A stretch of 64,000 nt of DNA from Thermococcus sp. (GTDB lineage Archaea > Methanobacteriota_B > Thermococci > Thermococcales > Thermococcaceae), in assembly GCF_027011145.1 (NCBI RefSeq), contig NZ_JALVAO010000060.1, positions 19,257 through 83,256 of the forward strand. Direction: 5' to 3'. Positions 34,221 to 43,350 of the stretch are shown here, in pieces; positions within the stretch are counted from its first letter, which is position 1, and the number at the start of each line of letters is the position of its first letter. The notes below the pieces were generated by a model. That model had not been told where the DNA came from. It ran no database searches and saw only the letters and a list, made by a program, of their open reading frames with translations. The translations under genes and the position numbers were made by a program.

Positions 34221-34981
34221 CAGAAGGCCTCCTTAAGGGCCCTGACGAGCGAGCTGACCTCTTCCTGGCTCTGGGTCAGCTTCAGGAAGACGTCCTCAAG
34301 GTTCTCCTCGTGGGCAAAGCTCTTCAGTTCCTCCGGCGTTCCCTCCGCTATTAGCTCGCCGTTGTAGATTATCCCTATCCTGTCGCAGACCGCTTCGGCT
34401 ATAGCGAGGACGTGGGTGGAGAACACTATGCTCTTCCCCTCCTCCTTGAAGCCGTTGAGGAGCTCCTTCATAATCCGCGCGCTCTTGGGGTCGAGGCCGT
34501 TGATTGCCTCATCGAGTATTAGAACCTCTGGGTCGTGGAGGAGGCCCGCTATGATGGAAACCTTTTGCCGTGTTCCAAAGCTCAGCGTTCCTATGAGCTC
34601 GCCTACGTACTCCTCTATCCCAAAGGCACTCACAAGCCTCTCAACGCGCTCTTCCAGTTCTCCCTTGGGGATTTTCCTTATGCTTCCGACGAGGGAGAAG
34701 AACTCCATAGGGGTTAGGCTCTCGTAGAGAAGGGGCGTTTCCGGGATGTAGCCGGTTATTCTCTTCACATCCATCGGCCTCTCCGCGACGTCTATCCCGT
34801 TTACAACGATCTTACCGTCGCTCGGAGGGATTATTCCGGCGAGAATTCTCATTGTGGTGCTCTTTCCGCTCCCGTTCGGTCCGAGGAGGCCGTATATCTC
34901 TCCATCGTGAACGGTGAAGGAGATGCCTTTGAGGGTAACCCTCCCGCCGAAGCGCTTGACGAGGTTCTCGACCTCTATCAC
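34220..34981 (-). CDS. ABC-2 exporter ATP-binding protein
   Basis: A 253-residue ATPase with Walker A GPNGSGKST, signature LSFGTRQKVSIIAG, Walker B VLILDEAINGLDP and H-loop STHVLA. Ala replaces the usual Pro in DEP of the Walker B. It is a CcmA/EcsA-type exporter subunit. The GTG start at 34981 follows GGTGGTA. It pairs with the downstream permease. Confidence 0.9.
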   Translation of the reverse strand: MIEVENLVKRFGGRVTLKGISFTVHDGEIYGLLGPNGSGKSTTMRILAGIIPPSDGKIVVNGIDVAERPMDVKRITGYIPETPLLYESLTPMEFFSLVGSIRKIPKGELEERVERLVSAFGIEEYVGELIGTLSFGTRQKVSIIAGLLHDPEVLILDEAINGLDPKSARIMKELLNGFKEEGKSIVFSTHVLAIAEAVCDRIGIIYNGELIAEGTPEELKSFAHEENLEDVFLKLTQSQEEVSSLVRALKEAF

Positions 34982-35043
34982 ACTACCACCGGTAGGAAGT
35001 ACGCCTTTGCGCTAATAAAGTTGCCGGAGATGTGAATGAAAAT

Positions 35044-35724
35044 TTAAGTTTGCTTTTTCTCAAGGTGTGCCCTCTTGACCTCGAGTACGCCGGAATAACT
35101 GCACTCGTTCCACCTTTTTTCAACCTCATCGAAGACTATCTTAGCTTTGAAGAAGGGTGCGTCCCTCACAAAGGTCTCGAACTCCCCGCCTTCTCCAGCG
35201 ACGTGAATCCTGTACTTCTCGTGGAGCTTAACCAGTTCCTCTAGGGCCTTCTCATCTATCCTTCTTCCAAGCCAGCGCTCGTCGAGGCCGTAAGCAGAGA
35301 CCCCAACCATCACAATGTCGAAGATACCGATAAGCTCTCGCATATACTCGATAGGGTCGCGGTGCCAGGCAGGGGCGAAGCTCTGGATTCCGAGTTCCTT
35401 GGCGACTCTATCGACTCTCTTCTTCTGGTATTCACTAGCCAGAGCTCCGGCGACAACGCCGTCTATCTTCAGCCCCTCAAGGACGGCCTTCATGTCCTCT
35501 ACTTCTTTCTCTTTCTCACCGCTCGTGAAGCCCTTGATGAGGGGAATCCCTATTGCCTTTGCCTGTAGTTCCGTCAGGTGGATGTTGGACACGTGATACA
35601 TGTAACTTTCCTCGCTCTCGCTGACCATCGAGACGAGGTATTTCACCTCAAACCCCTGCTTCAGAGCCCAGTAGAGAGCGTAGTTGGAATCTTTTCCCCC
35701 GGAATAGAGGACGGCAACGCGCAT
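35044..35724 (-). CDS. Diphthine-ammonia ligase-like ATP pyrophosphatase (Dph6 family)
   Basis: A 226-residue N-type ATP pyrophosphatase with PP-loop [12 protein letters not shown] (about 7-18), [15 protein letters not shown] and the C-terminal [19 protein letters not shown] hallmark. The eukaryotic relative amidates diphthine on elongation factor 2 in the last step of diphthamide synthesis. The archaeal protein probably does the same. ATG at 35724 follows GGTGG. Confidence 0.85.
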   Translation of the reverse strand: MRVAVLYSGGKDSNYALYWALKQGFEVKYLVSMVSESEESYMYHVSNIHLTELQAKAIGIPLIKGFTSGEKEKEVEDMKAVLEGLKIDGVVAGALASEYQKKRVDRVAKELGIQSFAPAWHRDPIEYMRELIGIFDIVMVGVSAYGLDERWLGRRIDEKALEELVKLHEKYRIHVAGEGGEFETFVRDAPFFKAKIVFDEVEKRWNECSYSGVLEVKRAHLEKKQT

Positions 35725-35816
35725 TTCCACCACCGAAAACTTTAAATTACCTGTGGTTAATTTAAATTCGCTTCTCCCAATGATGCCATGCTGAGGGCCT
35801 TAAAAAGGTGATGGCG

Positions 35817-37112
35817 ATGCCAGAGACAGCAGTGATTTTAGCTGCAGGCCTCGGAACAAGGATGGGCGGAAGGCCAAAGGGACTCGTCAGAGTCGCGGGA
35901 AGGGAGATTCTGTACCGGACGATGACGCTTCTCAAGAGAAACGGCGTTGAGCGCTTCGTCATAGTCACCAACGAACGCTACGCCCCGCTTTACAAGAAGT
36001 TCATCGAGAGGCACGGCTTTACCGCGGAGCTGGTTATAAACCCCGAGCCGGAGAAGGGCAACGGGCACTCCCTCCACCTTGCGGAGGAAAAGGTTTCGGG
36101 GAAGTTCGTCCTTGTGATGAGCGACCACGTTTATTCAGAGGCCTTCGTTGAAAAAGCCATAGGTGGAAACGGCCTCATAGGGGATAGAAGACCGGGATGG
36201 ATTGACATCAGCGAGGCAACAAAGGTTAAGGTCAGGAACAACCGGGTAGAGCGCATAGGAAAGAGTCTCAAGAAATGGGACGCCGTTGACACGGGTTTCT
36301 TCGTCCTTGACGAGGGGATTTTCAACGTGACGGAAGAGCTTGAGCGCGAGAAGAACGGCGATTACTCGCTCAGCGAGGTCGTTGAGAGGGCAAAACTTCC
36401 GGTTACGTTCGTTGACGGTCTCGGCTGGACGGACGTTGATACGCCTGAGGAGATAAAAAGGGCAAGGAGGATGCTGGTTAAGACCGCTGTTAAGGGAATC
36501 GGTGATGGATTCGTCAGCAGGCACCTGAACAGGAAAATCTCCACGGAGATAAGCGCTTTCCTTGTGGATAAAGTCACGCCGAACGAAATGACGGCCTTTA
36601 CCTTCGCCCTGGGAATTCTCTCCGCTCTGTTGACCCTTGTGAGCCTCCCTCTGGCGGGTATCCTTTACCAGCTCAGCTCAATCCTCGACGGTATTGACGG
36701 TGAGATAGCGAGGGCATCCCTGAGAACGAGCAGGCTTGGCGGTTACATCGACTCAATCCTCGACCGCTACGTTGACGGGAGTTTTCTGGCCCTGCTGGCC
36801 TACTCAACTCTAAGGGAACCGCTCTGGTATCTCGTCGCGCTTTTGGCCCTCCTCGGCTCGGTTATGGTCAGCTACTCGACGGAGAGGTTTAAGGGGGCCT
36901 TCTGCAGGGATGCCTACTCTGAAGTACCTGTCCTCAGAAAACTGCCCGGAAAGAGGGATGAGAGGGTCTTTCTCACGATGCTGTTCCTGCTGTATCCCGT
37001 TTCAGTCTCTATAAAAGCCCTCTTTGCTTTACTGGCAGTCCTGACGAACCTGCGGGTGGCTCTCACACTCTATTTCATCTCCAGAAAAGTTTCACAACCA
37101 AAAACTATTTAA
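35817..37112 (+). CDS. Bifunctional CTP:inositol-1-phosphate cytidylyltransferase / di-myo-inositol-phosphate phosphate synthase
   Basis: A 431-residue fusion. Residues about 1-225 form a nucleotidyltransferase (VILAAGLGTRMGGRPKGL, then VMSDHVYS). Residues about 255-431 form a CDP-alcohol phosphatidyltransferase with the motif DG-x2-GE-x-AR ... G-x3-D-x3-D (about 289-320) and several helices. It makes CDP-inositol and couples it to inositol-1-phosphate, giving the phosphorylated precursor of DIP, the heat-stress solute. ATG at 35817 follows AAGGTG. The next gene provides inositol-1-phosphate. Confidence 0.94.
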   Translation: MPETAVILAAGLGTRMGGRPKGLVRVAGREILYRTMTLLKRNGVERFVIVTNERYAPLYKKFIERHGFTAELVINPEPEKGNGHSLHLAEEKVSGKFVLVMSDHVYSEAFVEKAIGGNGLIGDRRPGWIDISEATKVKVRNNRVERIGKSLKKWDAVDTGFFVLDEGIFNVTEELEREKNGDYSLSEVVERAKLPVTFVDGLGWTDVDTPEEIKRARRMLVKTAVKGIGDGFVSRHLNRKISTEISAFLVDKVTPNEMTAFTFALGILSALLTLVSLPLAGILYQLSSILDGIDGEIARASLRTSRLGGYIDSILDRYVDGSFLALLAYSTLREPLWYLVALLALLGSVMVSYSTERFKGAFCRDAYSEVPVLRKLPGKRDERVFLTMLFLLYPVSVSIKALFALLAVLTNLRVALTLYFISRKVSQPKTI

Positions 37113-37156
37113 CTAATATAAAATATTTGAAAACAACGAAAAGGAGGTGGGAGAAA

Positions 37157-38305
37157 ATGGTCAGGGTTGTTATACTCGGGCAGGGCTACGTGGCAAGCAT
37201 ATTCGCAAGCGGTCTTGAGAAGATAAAGGCCGGAAAGCTCGAGCCCTACGGTGTTCCGCTCGCCAACGAGCTCCCGATTAAGATTGAGGACATAGAGATA
37301 GTAGGTTCTTACGACGTTGACAAGGCCAAGGTTGGAAAGGATCTCTATGAGGTTGTTAAAACCTACGACCCAGAGGCCCCGGAGAGCCTCAGGGGAATCA
37401 CAATCAGGAAGGGTGTTCATCTCGGAAGCCTCAGGAACCTCCCGCTTGAGGCTACCGGCCTAGACGAGGAAATGACGCTCAGCGAGGCCGTTGAAAGGCT
37501 CGTCAGCGAGTGGAAGGAGCTCAAACCTGATGTGTTCGTGAACGTCTGCACCACCGAGGCCTTCGTGCCCTTCGAGAGCAGAGAGGAGCTTGAGAAGGCC
37601 ATCGAGGAGAACAACAGGGACAGGCTCACAGCGACGCAGGTCTACGTTTATGCAGCAGCAAAGTACGCGAAAGAGACCGGGGGAGCGGCTTTCGTCAACG
37701 CGATTCCCACATTGATAGCAAACGACCCGGCCTTCGTCGAGCTCGCGAAAGAGAGCAACCTCGTTATCTTCGGCGACGATGGAGCCACTGGTGCAACTCC
37801 GCTCACAGCCGACATACTCAGCCACCTCGCCCAGAGGAACCGCTACGTTCTCGACATAGCCCAGTTCAACATCGGCGGAAATCAGGACTTCCTTGCCTTG
37901 ACGGACAAGGAGCGCAACAGGAGCAAGGAGTTCACCAAGTCGAGCATAGTCAAGGACATCCTTGGTTACGATGCACCGCACTACATAAAGCCCACCGGCT
38001 TCCTTGAGCCCCTTGGAGACAAGAAGTTCATAGCGATGCACATCGAGTACGTCAGCTTCAATGGGGCTCACGACGAGCTCGTCATAACCGGCAGGATAAA
38101 CGACAGCCCGGCACTGGCAGGTCTCCTCGTTGACCTCGTCAGGCTCGGAAAGATAGCCGTTGACAGGAAGGAGTTCGGAACCGTGTACGAGGTCAACGCC
38201 TTCTACATGAAGAACCCCGGACCGAAGGAAGCGAAGAACATACCGCGCATCATTGCCCACGAGAAGATGCGCCAGTGGGCTGGATTGAAGCCCAGGTGGC
38301 TCTGA
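37157..38305 (+). CDS. ino1: Inositol-3-phosphate (myo-inositol-1-phosphate) synthase
   Basis: A 382-residue NAD-dependent isomerase converting glucose-6-phosphate to inositol phosphate. It has the Rossmann motif ILGQGYVASIFASGL at the N-terminus, and IFGDDGATGATPLTADILSH and FNIGGNQDFLAL are the family active-site segments. Lys residues in SIVKDILGYDAPHYIKP match the catalytic region. ATG at 37157 follows AGGAGGTGGG. It lies 44 bases after the bifunctional DIP enzyme; together they supply DIP. Confidence 0.95.
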   Translation: MVRVVILGQGYVASIFASGLEKIKAGKLEPYGVPLANELPIKIEDIEIVGSYDVDKAKVGKDLYEVVKTYDPEAPESLRGITIRKGVHLGSLRNLPLEATGLDEEMTLSEAVERLVSEWKELKPDVFVNVCTTEAFVPFESREELEKAIEENNRDRLTATQVYVYAAAKYAKETGGAAFVNAIPTLIANDPAFVELAKESNLVIFGDDGATGATPLTADILSHLAQRNRYVLDIAQFNIGGNQDFLALTDKERNRSKEFTKSSIVKDILGYDAPHYIKPTGFLEPLGDKKFIAMHIEYVSFNGAHDELVITGRINDSPALAGLLVDLVRLGKIAVDRKEFGTVYEVNAFYMKNPGPKEAKNIPRIIAHEKMRQWAGLKPRWL

Positions 38306-38351
38306 CGGCAAGCTTTTAACTCCCTTTTCCTATTCTTCTCGGTGGGTGAGA

Positions 38352-38945
38352 ATGAGCTGGAAGAGGGGAGCCTATCCGGAGTTCACCGTTGAAGATGCGG
38401 TCGCGGTTCTTTTCCTGATGAAAAACCCCATTGGAAGAAAGACAATTTCGGAACTCCTCGACTTGGGAGAGGGAAGTGTCAGAACGCTGTTAAGGAAGCT
38501 TTCAAAGCAGGGACTCATAGAGTCCTCCCAGAGGGGCCACGTCCTGAGCGAGAAGGGCAGGGAACTCATTGGGGAACTTTCGAAGGCCTTCTCTGAAGTT
38601 TACTCTGTGGGAAAGGTTGATGGGTTTCCGGCCTACGCGCTTGTTGTGAAGAACCCTCCTGAGTTCAAGAGCATCGAACTCAGGGACGAGGCGATAAGGT
38701 TCTTCGCTAGGGGTGCAATGATTCTTCTCGTTAGGAACGGGGAAATCGTTTTTCCTGAGGACGGCAGACCGTTGAAGGAAACGATGCCTGAACTCGCCGA
38801 AAGGCTTTCCACCCTCAGGACGGAGGAGGGAGACATGGTAGTTGTTACGTGGGCCGAGAATCCGGCAGATGCGATGAAGAGTGCCTATCACGTTGCCGTG
38901 TTTTTGAAGGACGTCCCCGAGGAGATAAAGTCCCTCGTGAGGTGA
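38352..38945 (+). CDS. HTH-containing protein with DUF4443-like effector domain
   Basis: A 197-residue protein. Residues about 10-75 form a winged helix (AVAVLFLMKNPIGRKTISEL, SVRTLLRKLSKQGLIESS), and the remainder is an alpha/beta effector region with YALVVKNPPEFKSIELRDEAI, typical of the archaeal DUF4443 family. It may be a metabolite-sensing regulator. ATG at 38352 is chosen, following GGTGAGA. It lies five bases before pyrF, so pyrimidine control is possible but speculative. Confidence 0.75.
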   Translation: MSWKRGAYPEFTVEDAVAVLFLMKNPIGRKTISELLDLGEGSVRTLLRKLSKQGLIESSQRGHVLSEKGRELIGELSKAFSEVYSVGKVDGFPAYALVVKNPPEFKSIELRDEAIRFFARGAMILLVRNGEIVFPEDGRPLKETMPELAERLSTLRTEEGDMVVVTWAENPADAMKSAYHVAVFLKDVPEEIKSLVR

Positions 38946-38949
38946 AAGC

Positions 38950-39585
38950 GTGAGCCGGCTAATCCTAGCTCTTGACGTCTACGACCGCGAAAGGGCCATG
39001 GAAATAGCCCGGCAAACCGCCGAATACCTCTGGGCGATTAAGGTCAACTGGCCACTGATAATCGGCTCGGGCCTTAGAATTATTACAGAGCTGAAGCGGG
39101 CGACAGGACTTCCGGTCATAGCTGACTTGAAGCTCGCGGACATTCCGAATACAAACAGGCTGATAGCAAAGAAGGTTTTTGAGGCTAGTGCCGACTACAT
39201 CATAACCCACGGCTTCGTCGGGCGGGATAGCGTTAAGGCGGTGATGGAGCTCGGAGAGGCGATAATCGTCGTTGAGATGAGCCATCTCGGGGCCAAGGAG
39301 TTCATCCAGCCGGCAACGGACAAGCTCATTGAGATGGCCAACGAGCTCAAGCCCTTTGGGGTTATAGCTCCAGCAACGAGACCGGAACGCGTCGTATACA
39401 TCCGCTCAAAGCTGAAGCCTGGGATTAAGGTGATAACCCCCGGCGTCGGTGCTCAGGGGGGAAAGGCCGGGGACGTTTTAAAAGCCGGTGCCGACTACAT
39501 AATCGTGGGAAGGGCAATATACCAGAGCGATAACCCGCGGGAGAGCGCGAGAAGGATTTACGAGGAGGTGGAAGCATGGAGCTGA
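38950..39585 (+). CDS. pyrF: Orotidine 5'-phosphate decarboxylase
   Basis: A 211-residue TIM-barrel enzyme with the catalytic DLKLADIPNT (Asp-x-Lys-x-x-Asp), LILALDVYDRERA at the start and TPGVGAQGGKAGD plus IIVGRAIYQSDNP near the end. It makes UMP. The GTG start at 38950 follows GAGGTG. It overlaps the following PUA gene by 10 bases. Confidence 0.95.
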   Translation: MSRLILALDVYDRERAMEIARQTAEYLWAIKVNWPLIIGSGLRIITELKRATGLPVIADLKLADIPNTNRLIAKKVFEASADYIITHGFVGRDSVKAVMELGEAIIVVEMSHLGAKEFIQPATDKLIEMANELKPFGVIAPATRPERVVYIRSKLKPGIKVITPGVGAQGGKAGDVLKAGADYIIVGRAIYQSDNPRESARRIYEEVEAWS

Positions 39586-40094
39586 AGGTCAAGCATCCTC
39601 TCAGCAAGAAGGAGGTTAAGGAGATAATCCGGGAGATGAGCGAGATTTTTGGGGAGGAGATAGCGAAGAAAATGCTGAACAAAAAGGACCGCGTTGAGCT
39701 CGCGGAGTTTGACAAGACCACCGAGATTCTCCTCGTCAACGGAAAGCCCTTCTTCATAAGGCGCAAGGGCCTAATCTTCCCGCTGGTCATAGCGCTCTAC
39801 GAGCTGTCCAACGATGAGGACCTGAGGAAGTGGCCGAGGCGGGTTGTGGTTGACGAGGGTGCTGTTCCATACATCATCAACGGCGCCGACGTGATGGCGG
39901 CGGGGATAGTTGATGCAGACGAGAACATAAGGGAGGGTGACTTCGTCTTCGTGGTTGAGGAGCAGTATGGGAGACCCCTGGCTATCGGAATAGCCCTTAT
40001 GAGCGGTAAAGCAATGAAGGAGAAGCCCAAGGGAAAAGCTGTGAAGAACATCCACCATGCGAAGGATAAAATCTGGAACGTAACGGTGGGATGA
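39576..40094 (+). CDS. PUA-domain RNA-binding protein (MCT-1/DENR-like)
   Basis: A 172-residue protein. Residues about 1-75 form a Pre-PUA-type domain ([15 protein letters not shown]), and residues about 85-165 form the PUA domain ([31 protein letters not shown]). It resembles the archaeal relative of MCT-1, involved in translation or rRNA handling. ATG at 39576 follows GAGGTGG, inside the end of pyrF. Confidence 0.85.
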   Translation: MELKVKHPLSKKEVKEIIREMSEIFGEEIAKKMLNKKDRVELAEFDKTTEILLVNGKPFFIRRKGLIFPLVIALYELSNDEDLRKWPRRVVVDEGAVPYIINGADVMAAGIVDADENIREGDFVFVVEEQYGRPLAIGIALMSGKAMKEKPKGKAVKNIHHAKDKIWNVTVG

Positions 40095-40095
40095 A

Positions 40096-40542
40096 ATGGG
40101 GGAAAAGAGGAAAATCAGGGTTCTCGTTGGGGGTGTCTTTGACATCCTTCACGTCGGTCACATCCACTTTTTGAAGCAGGCGAGGGAACTCGGCGACGAG
40201 CTTGTCGTTATAGTCGCCCACGACGAAACCGTGAGGATGCAGAAGAGGCGCGACCCAATAAACCCCGCCGAGGACAGGGCGGAGCTCCTGAGGGCGATAA
40301 GATACGTGGACGAGGTTTACATAGGCTCTCCCGGGACTATAGACTTTGAGCTGGTCAGGAGGATAAACCCGGACGTCATAGCCATCGGTCCCGACCAGAA
40401 CTTTAACTGCGAAAAGCTCAAGGAAGACCTCAGGAAACACGGGATAAACGCTCAGGTAATTCGCGTTCCGTACCTCTACAAGAGCGATAGGGCAAAGACG
40501 AGCAAGATAATACAGAGGATTGTGGAAACCTACTGCGAGTGA
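40096..40542 (+). CDS. ribL: FAD synthase (archaeal RibL type)
   Basis: A 148-residue nucleotidyltransferase with [16 protein letters not shown] (HxGH class motif), [12 protein letters not shown] and [10 protein letters not shown] (ISSTKIR-like). It adenylates FMN to FAD, as shown for the Methanocaldococcus enzyme. It starts one base after the PUA gene stop and is the last gene of a pyrF-containing operon. A T-rich stretch (TTATTTTTA, about 40551) follows as a likely terminator. Confidence 0.85.
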   Translation: MGEKRKIRVLVGGVFDILHVGHIHFLKQARELGDELVVIVAHDETVRMQKRRDPINPAEDRAELLRAIRYVDEVYIGSPGTIDFELVRRINPDVIAIGPDQNFNCEKLKEDLRKHGINAQVIRVPYLYKSDRAKTSKIIQRIVETYCE

Positions 40543-40591
40543 TTTGAGACCTTATTTTTACCTCTGATTTGACCTTACCCGGGGTGGGGCC

Positions 40592-40921
40592 CTAAGGCTT
40601 CAGCTTTGAGATGTAATCGCGCAGGAACTCGGGGTCCTCCCTCTTCACAGCACTTAAGAGCTCTTCAAACTTCTTCTCCCCGAGGGCGAGACGGAGGTAG
40701 TAGTAGAGGTTGACGGCATCTTCCACTATTGCGCTCTGCCTCCTCCCCTCTTCAGCGTAGAGCTGTATCAGTTTTACGTTCATGTCCCGGCTGACGTAGA
40801 GGGTCTTCTGCATCTTCTCCTTCTTCAGGTTGCGCTCCTTCTTTGGCTTTGAGGGCTTCGTCGGCTTCGTGAGCTCGTCTATCGAGCCGTCGAAGAGCTT
40901 GGGGATTTTATCCCTCGGCAA
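40592..40921 (-). CDS. Ribbon-helix-helix partner of the ParA-like ATPase
   Basis: About 109 residues: a Lys/Pro-rich disordered N-terminus (about 10-38, KPTKPSKPKKERNLKKEK), then a ribbon-helix-helix domain (KTLYVSRDMNVKLIQLYAEE, SAIVEDAVNLYYYL) and a helical tail. This architecture (basic flexible N-terminus plus RHH) resembles centromere-binding partners of ParA such as ParG or archaeal SegB. The start is probably TTG at 40921 (GAGGTGG upstream) or TTG at 40927. It overlaps the parA end. Confidence 0.72.
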   Translation of the reverse strand: MPRDKIPKLFDGSIDELTKPTKPSKPKKERNLKKEKMQKTLYVSRDMNVKLIQLYAEEGRRQSAIVEDAVNLYYYLRLALGEKKFEELLSAVKREDPEFLRDYISKLKP

Positions 40922-41678
40922 TCTCAACCACCTCTTTGGCGAGCTTTAGGAAGGCCTTCGCGGCGCGACTCTTACCATCAAATTCAAATATGCTCTTCCC
41001 CTCGCTCTGGGCCTTCTCAAGGGCTATGGCTTTGGGAATGGTCGTGAGGATTGGCGCATCTGGATACGTCTCCTTGAGCTCCTTGAGGCGGAGCTTTGGG
41101 ACCTTCGTCTGCCTTGTGAACTTGTTGGGAACCAGGCCGAGGAGCTTCAGGTTCTCGTTGGTCTCCTCGCGTATCATTCTCATGAGGTTGAACATGAGTT
41201 GCATTCCTATGACCCCGAAGTAGCTGAGCTCGAGGGGAATCAGCACGTAGTCGGAAGCGGTCAGCGAGTTAACTAGAAAGATGCCCATGCTCGGCGGGTT
41301 GTCAATTAGGACGTAGTCGTAGTCCGGCAGAATGGGTAGTAGTGCCTTTTCAAGCCTCCTTTCACGGTTGTAGGCGTTTATGATTTCGATTTCTTTCGCC
41401 GAAAGGTTCAAATGGCTGGGAATAAGGTCGAGGTTTTCCCTTACGTGTATCAGGCTCTCGTCAATCTCGCTTTCTCTGGTCATGAGCGTCCCAACGTGTC
41501 TCTCGGCGTAGTCAAGAACCTTCATGCCGATTAGTCCAAAGGTAAGGTTGAACTGGGGGTCAACGTCAACGAGGAGAACCCTCTTCCCCATATCCGCTAG
41601 GGCGAAGCCGAGGTTCATCGTCAGGGTGGTCTTCCCGACTCCCCCCTTCTGATTGGCAACGCTGATTACCACTGCCAT
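40908..41678 (-). CDS. parA: ParA/Soj family partitioning ATPase
   Basis: A 256-residue ATPase with the deviant Walker A KGGVGKTT (about 11-18), VLLVDVDPQFNLT and YDYVLIDNPPSMG. It is of the Soj/SegA type for chromosome segregation rather than MinD, since no membrane-targeting C-terminal helix is evident. ATG at 41678 follows TAGGTG. It overlaps the RHH gene and lies 25 bases downstream of ftsZ on the same strand. Confidence 0.88.
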   Translation of the reverse strand: MAVVISVANQKGGVGKTTLTMNLGFALADMGKRVLLVDVDPQFNLTFGLIGMKVLDYAERHVGTLMTRESEIDESLIHVRENLDLIPSHLNLSAKEIEIINAYNRERRLEKALLPILPDYDYVLIDNPPSMGIFLVNSLTASDYVLIPLELSYFGVIGMQLMFNLMRMIREETNENLKLLGLVPNKFTRQTKVPKLRLKELKETYPDAPILTTIPKAIALEKAQSEGKSIFEFDGKSRAAKAFLKLAKEVVEIAEG

Positions 41679-41703
41679 GGGTTTCACCTAACTAAAGGGG
41701 AAA

Positions 41704-42942
41704 TCAGGAGAGGTCCTCGAAGTCGTCAAGGACCCTGCTCACGTATGAGGGAAGTCCTCCCTTCGGCCCTTCTTCCCTCCTCGCTATAGTCTTGTAGAGC
41801 TTGTCCTCAAAGGACTCGAAGGTCTTCTTGGGCTTCGCTGGCAGGAGTGCCTCCTTGGGGGCCAGCTGGAGTGCCGTTTCACCCCCGAGGATGTGCGGGC
41901 TCTTAACGCCGGTCATTATGACCATGGCCCTGACCATCTTGCCCATGTCCTCGTCAATCCTCGCTCCCCACTTGATTTCGCTCTTCTCGCCGAGTTTTTC
42001 GTAGACGACGTTCATGGCCTCGTTGATTTCGCCCAGGCTTACGTCAGGACCAACGGTGAAGTGGACGAGAGCCTTCTCACCGCTTCCGTATTCAACGTCG
42101 AGGAGCTTGTTCTGGAGGGCGTTCTTGACAGCATCAACGGCCCTGTTGCTCGAGTCGCTCTCACCGATTCCTATCAATGCAGCGCCACCGTTCTTCATGA
42201 CGCTGTAAACGTCGGCGAAGTCTATGTTGACCATTGAGGGAAGCTTTATCGTCTCGGTTATTCCCTTCACCATCCTGGCTATTATCTCATCTGCGAAGCG
42301 GAAGGCGGCGTTTATCGGGAGCTTTGGAACGAGCTGAAGGAGCTTGTCGTTCTCTATTATCACAACAGTATCTGAGTAGTAGAGGAGAGCCTTAATGCCG
42401 GCCTTTGCCTTCTCAATCCTCAGCTTGCCCTCGTTCTTGAAGGGGAACGTTACGACGCTAACCACGAGGGGCTCCCTGAACCTGCCGTTGTGCCTTGCGC
42501 GCTCCTTTATGACCCTTGCAACGACTGGAGCCGCTCCCGTTCCGGTTCCGTTACCCATTCCGGCAGTTATGAAGACGAGGTCCGCATCGCCTATAGTCTC
42601 GGCTATCTCGTGGGCGCTCGCCTCCGCCGCGCGATAGCCTATCTCGGGGTCTCCGCCGGAACCCTTTCCCTGTGTTATCTCCTTTCCAAGGAGAAGCTTC
42701 TTGTGGGCCTTTGCGTGCTTTAAGGCCTGAGCATCGGTGTTCATCGCTATTAACTCCGCTCCCTGGACGCCGAGCTCATAAAGGCGCGTTATTGTGTTGT
42801 TACCTGAACCACCGACACCCACAATCGCGATCTTTATCAAATCGTCGTCATCTTCAATAAAATTATCTTCCATTTTTGGTCTCTTCGGCTCATCGTCAAG
42901 GTCTATCTTTATCCCTGCCTGTTCGAGCAGTTTAAACACCAT
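41704..42942 (-). CDS. ftsZ: Cell division protein FtsZ
   Basis: A 412-residue tubulin homologue. An acidic N-terminal extension (about 1-34) precedes [13 protein letters not shown] (about 38-50), the tubulin signature [10 protein letters not shown] (about 127-136), and the T7 catalytic loop NIDFADV (about 239-245). A C-terminal linker and a conserved tail [16 protein letters not shown] follow. It forms the division ring. ATG at 42942 follows GGGGGT. It is preceded by a ribbon-helix-helix gene and followed by parA. Euryarchaea have two FtsZ types, and I cannot fix the type with certainty. Confidence 0.96.
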   Translation of the reverse strand: MVFKLLEQAGIKIDLDDEPKRPKMEDNFIEDDDDLIKIAIVGVGGSGNNTITRLYELGVQGAELIAMNTDAQALKHAKAHKKLLLGKEITQGKGSGGDPEIGYRAAEASAHEIAETIGDADLVFITAGMGNGTGTGAAPVVARVIKERARHNGRFREPLVVSVVTFPFKNEGKLRIEKAKAGIKALLYYSDTVVIIENDKLLQLVPKLPINAAFRFADEIIARMVKGITETIKLPSMVNIDFADVYSVMKNGGAALIGIGESDSSNRAVDAVKNALQNKLLDVEYGSGEKALVHFTVGPDVSLGEINEAMNVVYEKLGEKSEIKWGARIDEDMGKMVRAMVIMTGVKSPHILGGETALQLAPKEALLPAKPKKTFESFEDKLYKTIARREEGPKGGLPSYVSRVLDDFEDLS

Positions 42943-42998
42943 ATGCCCCAACCCCCAGCGTTGAGTGTGAGCTGATTTAAATCCTCAATTCAAACGGC

Positions 42999-43190
42999 TT
43001 ATTTTATGATGTAATCGGGTGTTGAGCGGTTTTCAGCGTCAAGCTGGTAAAGTTCTTTCTTCAGAAGCTCGCGAATTGCCTCGCGGATGATTTCACTCCT
43101 GTTGGGGTAAACCCCTTTCTTAACGAGCTGGTCCATTGCGTTTATCAGGCCTTGGGGAAGCTGGACACTTATGATTTTCATTCTGCCCAT
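42999..43190 (-). CDS. Ribbon-helix-helix regulator upstream of ftsZ (CdrS-like)
   Basis: A 63-residue protein: beta strand KIISVQLPQGLINAMDQLVK, then NRSEIIREAIRELLKKEL, the CopG/MetJ ribbon-helix-helix pattern. In haloarchaea a short RHH regulator, CdrS, is co-transcribed with ftsZ2 and controls cell-division genes. The same gene order here (RHH, 56 bases, ftsZ) suggests an equivalent role, by inference. ATG at 43190 follows GGTG. Confidence 0.82.
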   Translation of the reverse strand: MGRMKIISVQLPQGLINAMDQLVKKGVYPNRSEIIREAIRELLKKELYQLDAENRSTPDYIIK

Positions 43191-43350
43191 TCCTGCATCA
43201 CCACGTGCATTGAACCGCTGTGATAGGTAGTGTTTAATTAGTTAAATACTTTATGCTTCTGTGTTAATATTGTTATAATATCTTTCTCAAAAAATTTTTG
43301 GAAAATTCTTTTAAAGATGTAAATCTCAATGGGAAAATGGTGTTTGCGAG
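43191..43350. promoter_or_regulatory. A/T-rich divergent promoter region
   Basis: This 160-base region separates the RHH-ftsZ-parA operon from cgi121 and is much more A/T-rich than the surroundings. It has TATA-like stretches for both directions (around 43220-43245 on the minus strand, and TTTTAAAG around 43310 on the plus strand). No open reading frame or clear operator was identified. Confidence 0.4.

Noticed and set aside
36120..36160. Box C-like GTGATGA in the bifunctional DIP gene
   Set aside because: No CTGA at guide distance and it lies within conserved coding sequence.
37460..38311. Long open frame opposite inositol phosphate synthase
   Set aside because: Same reason: antisense to a conserved enzyme, with no independent evidence for a gene.
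43191..43350. Replication origin in the A/T-rich region near ftsZ
   Set aside because: No repeated origin-recognition boxes are visible and no orc1/cdc6 gene is nearby; divergent promoters explain the composition.
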